A DNA stretch of 34,688 bases from positions 1 to 34,688 of the forward strand of contig NZ_JAACYI010000031.1 of NCBI RefSeq assembly GCF_009996735.1, read 5' to 3'. The stretch's first letter is position 1, and each line of letters begins with the position of its first letter. The notes below the pieces were generated by a model. It was given only the letters and a program-made list of their open reading frames with translations, ran no database searches and had not been told where the DNA came from. The position numbers and the translations under genes are program-made. The DNA is from Cellulomonas sp. APG4. GTDB taxonomy: Bacteria > Actinomycetota > Actinomycetes > Actinomycetales > Cellulomonadaceae. This document shows, piece by piece, positions 30,279 through 34,688 of this stretch.

Positions 30279-31540
30279 CGCTGGCCACGCCGGGGCCGCG
30301 GGACGTCGAAGACGAGCGCGGCCACGAGCACCAGCATCACGAGGGTCACGAGCGCGACCCCGAGCGCACCCGCGACCCGTCCCGCGAGCAGCGTCCAGAG
30401 GGGCAGCGGCGTGCCGCGCATGCGCTTGAGCACGCCCTGCTCACGCGCCTCGGTGAGGCCCTCGGGCATGTTGACGTAGGCGGTGACCGCGGCGCCGTAC
30501 ACCGCCATCGTCATCGCGACGACGGCGGCGACCGCCTGACCGTTCTCGAGCACGGCGTCGCCACCGCCGCTCAGGGTCGGGATGATCGCGGCGAGCGTGA
30601 GGGGGAAGACGACCGCGAAGAACACGCCCGAGGCGTCGCGCATCAGCAACGTGGCGGTGTGCCGCACCTGGTCCCCCAGCAGCACCGCGCCCGACGGCGT
30701 GCCGTCGCGCCGGGGCCGCGCGTCGTTCTCAGGGACCCGACGGCGCCGCTCGGGCCTGGCCACGCGCCCGGCCGTCTCGCGCCGCATCGCCCACACCGCG
30801 ACCACCGCGCCCACGGCGCCCCAGGCGAGGATCACCGCGAGGTGCCCGGGCGCCGGCAGCAGCGCGGGCTCGTACGGGTCGAGCGCGTCGGCGAGCAGCC
30901 GCACCAGCGGCTTGAGCGGGAACACGTCGCCCACGCGCTCCATCCACGCGGGCATCTCGCCGCCGAACGCGAAGATGTCGGACACGAACGCGAGCGGCAC
31001 CACGAGCCCGTTCGTGACCGCCGTCGTGACCTGAGGCGTGGGCAGCAGCGCCGCGAGCGCGAGCCCGAGCGCACTGAACGCGAGGGAGGCGACCACCAGC
31101 ACGAGCAGCACGTTCGGCAGCGCCGCGACGTCCACCTGGAGCTCGTAGGCCACGACGCCCACCGCCAGCACCAGGGCGGTGGCGACGAGGCCCAGCAGCA
31201 GCGCGGCGCCCATGCGGCCGCCGATCGCCGCCCAGCCCGGCAGGGGCGTCCCGTTCTGCCGCTTGAGGGCCCCCGACGCGCGCACCTCGGCGAACCCGAT
31301 CGCGAGGAACGAGAACGTCGCCATCGCCACGCCGAACGACGCGAACCCCGGCGCGAGCAGCTGCGTGAGCCGCCCGCCGCCGCGCTCGTCGATCACCTGG
31401 TTGCCCGCGATCGCCGCGACCAGCACGAAGAACAGCAGCGGGAAGACGACGCTCAGGATCAGCACGATCGGTGAGCGCACCACGGTGACGAGCTCGTGCC
31501 GCACCTGGCGGCCGAGCAGCCGAAGGTCGGATCTCCTCAC
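30269..31540 (-). CDS. ABC-2 type permease, two-domain fusion, frameshifted near its end
   Basis: Domain 1 (residues 1-250): VRRSDLRLLGRQVRHELVTV, SVVFPLLFFVLVAAI, SGALKRQNGTPLPGWAAIGG and PLAFVSDIFAFGGEMP. Domain 2 begins near 268 (LLGDQVRHTATLLMRDASGV) with the same order: VVFPLTLAAI, EQGVLKRMRGTPLPLWTLLA. Each is a full ABC-2 permease, so one polypeptide would supply both halves of the exporter. The frame ends prematurely at DVPRPRRGQRCC; adding one G gives DVPAAPAWPAVLLTF, which joins the next frame and a 543-residue product. The start is a GTG with GGAGAAGG upstream, 10 bases after the ATPase stop. Confidence 0.85.
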   Translation of the reverse strand: MRRSDLRLLGRQVRHELVTVVRSPIVLILSVVFPLLFFVLVAAIAGNQVIDERGGGRLTQLLAPGFASFGVAMATFSFLAIGFAEVRASGALKRQNGTPLPGWAAIGGRMGAALLLGLVATALVLAVGVVAYELQVDVAALPNVLLVLVVASLAFSALGLALAALLPTPQVTTAVTNGLVVPLAFVSDIFAFGGEMPAWMERVGDVFPLKPLVRLLADALDPYEPALLPAPGHLAVILAWGAVGAVVAVWAMRRETAGRVARPERRRRVPENDARPRRDGTPSGAVLLGDQVRHTATLLMRDASGVFFAVVFPLTLAAIIPTLSGGGDAVLENGQAVAAVVAMTMAVYGAAVTAYVNMPEGLTEAREQGVLKRMRGTPLPLWTLLAGRVAGALGVALVTLVMLVLVAALVFDVPRPRRGQRCC

Positions 31541-31550
31541 GGCCTTCTCC

Positions 31551-32501
31551 TCACGATCCGTGCCGCGCGTCGGGCCGCACCGGCACGTCCTCGTCGTCGG
31601 GCTCGGGCTCCTCGACCAGGTCGAGGTAGACGTCCTCGAGGCTCGGGCGTGCGACCGAGAGGCCCTCGAGCTCGAGCCCGCGACCCACGGCCCAGGTCGC
31701 GAGCTCGCTCACCGCCCGGGTGGGGGCGTGCGTCGCCACCTCGAGGCGGCCGTCGGCCTGCCGCACGTCGCCCTCGAGAGCGGGCAGGTCGGCCACGGGC
31801 ACGCCGTCGGGCAGGCGGAACGCGACGCGGGTGGCGAGGCCCGAGCGCGCCGCGAGGTCGTCGGGCGTGCCCTCCGCGACCACGCGGCCGTGGTCGATCA
31901 CCACGAGCCTGTCGGCGAGGTGCTGCGCCTCGTCGAGGTAGTGCGTGGTCAGCAGGATGGTCGCGCCCAGGTGGCGGAGCGAGTCGACGAGGTCCCAAGC
32001 GCGACGACGTGCCGAGGGGTCGAAGCCCGTGGTCGGCTCGTCGAGGAACAGCAGCTCGGGGTCCCCCACGATGCCCAGGGCGAGGTCGAGCCGGCGGCGC
32101 TGCCCGCCCGAGAGCGTGCGCACGCGCTGGTCGGCCTTCTCCTCGAGCCCGACGAGCTCGAGGACCTCCGAGACGGGCCGCGGGTGCGGGTACCAGCCGG
32201 CGTGCAGGCGCACCAGCTCGCGCGGCGTGAACTGCTCCTCGAACCCGGCCTCCTGGAGCACCACGCCGATGCGCTCGCGCAGGGCGCGACCACCCGCCCG
32301 CGGGTCGGAGCCGAGCACGCGCACCGTCCCCGCGTCGGCCTCGCGGTACCCCTCGAGCACCTCGACCGTGGTCGTCTTGCCCGCCCCGTTGGGCCCGAGC
32401 AGCGCGACCACCTCACCGGTCTCGACCACCAGGTCCAGACCGTCGACGGCACGCACCGTCCCGTAGTGCTTGTGCAGACCCTCGACGACGACGGCGGCCA
32501 C
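31551..32501 (-). CDS. ABC-2 type exporter ATP-binding protein (DrrA/CcmA-like)
   Basis: A 316-residue ATPase. It has Walker A GPNGAGKTT (residues 36-44), a Q-loop in IGVVLQEAGFEEQFTPRELV, the signature LSGGQRRRLDLAL, Walker B LLFLDEPTTGFD and the H-loop LLTTHYLDEAQHLADR. The C-terminal ~90 residues form the usual DrrA-type extension and end acidic (EEPEPDDEDVPVRP). Such ATPases drive export of antibiotics, lipids or polysaccharides with ABC-2 permeases. GTG start with GGAGGTG upstream. It heads an operon of ATPase, permease and sulfurtransferase. Confidence 0.94.
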   Translation of the reverse strand: MAAVVVEGLHKHYGTVRAVDGLDLVVETGEVVALLGPNGAGKTTTVEVLEGYREADAGTVRVLGSDPRAGGRALRERIGVVLQEAGFEEQFTPRELVRLHAGWYPHPRPVSEVLELVGLEEKADQRVRTLSGGQRRRLDLALGIVGDPELLFLDEPTTGFDPSARRRAWDLVDSLRHLGATILLTTHYLDEAQHLADRLVVIDHGRVVAEGTPDDLAARSGLATRVAFRLPDGVPVADLPALEGDVRQADGRLEVATHAPTRAVSELATWAVGRGLELEGLSVARPSLEDVYLDLVEEPEPDDEDVPVRPDARHGS

Positions 32502-32721
32502 GGCGCACCTCCCGGTCGGGCCCGCACCCCGCGCACGCGGCCCGTCCTCCCTGCCTACTCCGCGCCGCCGGTCCGCACCAGGGACCCAGGTGCGGGGTGC
32601 CGCCGCCGGACCACGGGCGCGGCCGGGGCCTGCACCACGGGTGCGCGGGTATGGCCGTGCGGCAGGGCCCGGGTCTAGCCTGCGAGGAGGGTTTCGCCCG
32701 TTCTGAGGGGTTCTGGTCGCG

Positions 32722-34383
32722 ATGCGCACATCCCGAGACCTGTCCCGGCGCCCGGTCCGCGCCACCCTCGTCACCGCCGTCCTCGCGGTGCTGACCACGG
32801 CACTCGGCGCGGGCGTGGCGACGGCGCAGCCCGCGGTGCGCACCGCCGCGGAGGACGAGCAGCGCATGCTCCTCGGGGCCACGCCCCAGGGCGGCGGGGA
32901 CTCGCGCCGCGACGGCGTCGAGGAGCTCGAGGCGACGATCGGGCGCGAGCTCGACTACGTGCGCGTGTTCGAGCAGTGGAACTCGGCCTACCCGACAGCC
33001 TACCACTCGTGGCTCACGGCGAGCGACCGGATCATGCTGCTCTCGGTGCGCGCGAAGCGCACCAACGGCACGAACATCCCGTGGCGCGACATCGCGACCA
33101 TGGCCCCGGGCAGCACGCTGCACACCGAGCTGCACCGCTGGATCTCGCGCGTCGAGGCGGTCGACGGCGAGGTGTGGTTCACGTTCCACCACGAGCCCGA
33201 GATCCAGGCGAGCATCCCCAACGGCACCGACGCCGACTACGTCGCGGCGTGGCGCCGCGTGGTCGACGAGTTCCGCGCGCGGGGCGTCGACAACGTGCGC
33301 TTCGTGTGGATCGTCACGGGGTACGGCTTCGAGGTGGCCCCGAGCGACCGCAGGTACGCGCCCAAGTGGTACCCGGGCGACGCGTGGGTCGACGTCATGG
33401 GCAGCGACACCTACAACTGGTCGAGCTGCCGCGAGGGCGTCTACAACCCGTGGCGCCCCTTCTCGAACGTGCCTGCCGGGCTGCGGGCGTTCGGCGAGCT
33501 GCACCCCGACGAGGACCTGCTGATCACCGAGTGGGCGTCCGCCGAGCAGGGCGGGGACAAGGCCGCGTGGATCGACGAGGCACGCACCGTGATGAAGCGC
33601 GCCGACCACGCGCAGTTCATCGGCCTGTCCTACTTCAACAAGATCGACGGCACGTTCCCGCAGTGCCGGTGGCCGATCGACTCGTCACCCGCGGCCGAGG
33701 CCGCGTTCGTGCGACTCGCCCAGGACCCGTTCTTCGGCGGGCCGGGCACGGGTGGACCACCCCCGGACCCGGACCCGGAGCCCGTCGTCGTGCTCGTCAC
33801 GGCCGACCCGGCGGCGCTGCCCGCACCCGAGGCGGCCGTGCGCGCACGCCTCGAGGGGCTGGGCATGGACGTGCGCCTCGTCGACGACCACCAGGTGACG
33901 GCGGCTACCGCGGCCGACGCCGACATGGTGGTGGTGACGCACTCGGTGACCCGCACGCAGGTGGGCACCGCGCTGCGCGACGTCGCCGCCACCGTGTGGA
34001 TGGCCAAGCCGTACCTGTTCGACGAGATGGCGATGACCGGCCCCACGCCGACCACCGACTACGGGTCCCTCGCGACCCAGACCGTCACCGTGAGCACCGC
34101 AGGGCACCCGATGCTCGCGGGCCGCACGGGGACGGTCCCGTTCCTCGCGCCGCGCGACGCCGTCGCCTACGGGGTGCCCGGGCCGGCGGCCACCCGCGCC
34201 GCCGTCGTCGGGACGCGGCCGGTGCTGTTCGCCTACCGGCCGGGCGAGGCGCGCGTCGACGGCACGCCCGCGCCGGGCTGCCGCGTCGCGTTCCCGTTGT
34301 TCGGCACGGCACCCACCCGGCTCACCAGCGACGGCTGGGCGATGTTCGACGCGACCGCCACCTGGGCCGCCGCCGGCTGCTGA
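32722..34383 (+). CDS. secreted GH26-like beta-mannanase with unknown C-terminal module
   Basis: A 553-residue exported protein. The signal peptide is about residues 1-36 (RPVRATLVTAVLAVLTTALG, cleavage near ATAQ). The (beta/alpha)8 catalytic domain (about 48-335) has VWFTFHHEPE with acid/base Glu158, FVWIVTGYG, DVMGSDTYNW and LLITEWAS with nucleophile Glu270. The spacing is as in GH26 mannanases. After a Gly/Pro linker (336-350), a ~200-residue module follows: VVLVTADPAALPAPEAAVRA, LEGLGMDVRLVDDHQVTAAT, VVVTHSV and VWMAKPYLFDEMAMTG. It resembles the flavodoxin-like/GATase-like modules of secreted actinobacterial proteins. Substrate mannan is inferred. Confidence 0.85.
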   Translation: MRTSRDLSRRPVRATLVTAVLAVLTTALGAGVATAQPAVRTAAEDEQRMLLGATPQGGGDSRRDGVEELEATIGRELDYVRVFEQWNSAYPTAYHSWLTASDRIMLLSVRAKRTNGTNIPWRDIATMAPGSTLHTELHRWISRVEAVDGEVWFTFHHEPEIQASIPNGTDADYVAAWRRVVDEFRARGVDNVRFVWIVTGYGFEVAPSDRRYAPKWYPGDAWVDVMGSDTYNWSSCREGVYNPWRPFSNVPAGLRAFGELHPDEDLLITEWASAEQGGDKAAWIDEARTVMKRADHAQFIGLSYFNKIDGTFPQCRWPIDSSPAAEAAFVRLAQDPFFGGPGTGGPPPDPDPEPVVVLVTADPAALPAPEAAVRARLEGLGMDVRLVDDHQVTAATAADADMVVVTHSVTRTQVGTALRDVAATVWMAKPYLFDEMAMTGPTPTTDYGSLATQTVTVSTAGHPMLAGRTGTVPFLAPRDAVAYGVPGPAATRAAVVGTRPVLFAYRPGEARVDGTPAPGCRVAFPLFGTAPTRLTSDGWAMFDATATWAAAGC

Positions 34384-34477
34384 GCGCGTGCGCGGGCTCA
34401 CGCACGCCGTTGCTTGAGTTCGGCCGCGTGCGTGCCGATGACCGGTGTGCGCCCGAGCACCGATCAGGAGGGGCACG

Positions 34478-34688
34478 ATGAGCACGCCCGGCTGGTACAC
34501 CGACCCTGCGGACCAGGCAGGTCTGCGGTGGTGGGACGGCGAGCGCTGGACGAGCCACGTCACGGCGCGCCCGACGGCACCCTCCGCCCCGGCACCCGGG
34601 GCCACGGCAGCCGGGCACGCAGCGCCCGTGGTCGCGGAGCCCGCAGCGACGCCGTCGACGCCCGCGCTCGTGACCGCGCCCGCCGCCC
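34478..34688 (+). CDS. DUF2510 domain protein (5' part, cut by window edge)
   Basis: An ORF open to the window end (70 codons seen), with AGGAGGGG before the ATG. The N-terminus MSTPGWYTDPADQAGLRWWD, then GERWTSHV, is a complete DUF2510 motif (residues 5-29). An Ala/Pro/Thr-rich linker follows. In most such proteins a membrane segment and a soluble domain come next, but they lie outside this window. The 94-base gap after the mannanase gene contains a GCGTG/CACGC stem near 34383-34406 that may end that transcript. Confidence 0.75.
   Translation, partial: MSTPGWYTDPADQAGLRWWDGERWTSHVTARPTAPSAPAPGATAAGHAAPVVAEPAATPSTPALVTAPAA

Noticed and set aside
30269-30310. Programmed frameshift in the permease
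   Set aside because: There is no slippery heptamer of the X-XXY-YYZ type and no clear stimulator. A simple indel or sequencing error is more likely.

Overview
The window is high-GC, gene-dense DNA from an actinobacterium, most likely a Micrococcales member of the Cellulomonas type. This is inferred from the GC bias, from mycothiol-type DinB/MDMPI enzymes, DUF2510 proteins, a secreted GH26-like beta-mannanase, a short SRP RNA in the actinobacterial style, and many genes whose start codon lies 6-7 nt after a TANNNT box (leaderless transcripts). No species assignment was possible without a search. The DNA looks like ordinary chromosome: there is no integrase, phage, transposase or CRISPR array.

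Layout. 1-5.7 kb: the 5' part of dnaX (minus), a small unknown gene, a two-gene FtsX-type ABC exporter divergent from a MerR/GyrI-type regulator with a clear MerR-style operator, a LysE-family exporter and the SRP RNA gene. 5.8-9.0 kb: a methionine uptake operon metQ-metN-metI (minus), preceded by a 32-codon leader peptide with a Met-Met-Cys-Gly-Arg-Met run and two hairpins, and carrying a large hairpin between metQ and metN. 9.1-12.1 kb: a PadR/HAAS membrane-protein pair, a 49-residue membrane protein, and an ArsR-VOC-PfkB operon with a perfect operator palindrome in its promoter. 12.2-14.5 kb: a META lipoprotein, a 54-residue protein, a helical unknown and a small membrane protein. 14.5-16.3 kb: tRNA-Ser(GGA), then a VOC gene and an AraC-type regulator, flanked on the far side by a decayed second copy of the tRNA 3' half plus its terminator.

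16.3-23.2 kb: an FN3-like lipoprotein, an alpha/alpha-toroid-like protein, DUF2510-DUF4177, DUF2332 and MBL-fold genes, a TetR relic, ridA, and a CaCA antiporter overlapping a WapI/DUF6228-like gene. 23.2-28.8 kb: small regulator-plus-enzyme modules (aldo/keto reductase, HxlR with two MDMPI-fold enzymes, MarR with DoxX), a PH-like membrane protein, a ScoMcrA-head-like protein ending in a zinc ribbon, and a DinB protein. 28.8-34.7 kb: a 20-21 bp tandem repeat, a rhodanese-type sulfurtransferase overlapping an ABC-2 exporter whose permease is a two-domain fusion broken by a one-base frameshift, the exporter ATPase, the GH26-like enzyme with an unusual C-terminal module, and a DUF2510 protein cut by the window edge.

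The items most worth a second look are the putative methionine leader peptide with its downstream hairpins, the duplicated tRNA-Ser 3' end/terminator, the head-domain/zinc-ribbon protein, the frameshifted fused permease, and the two intergenic repeat elements at 26.1 and 28.9 kb.
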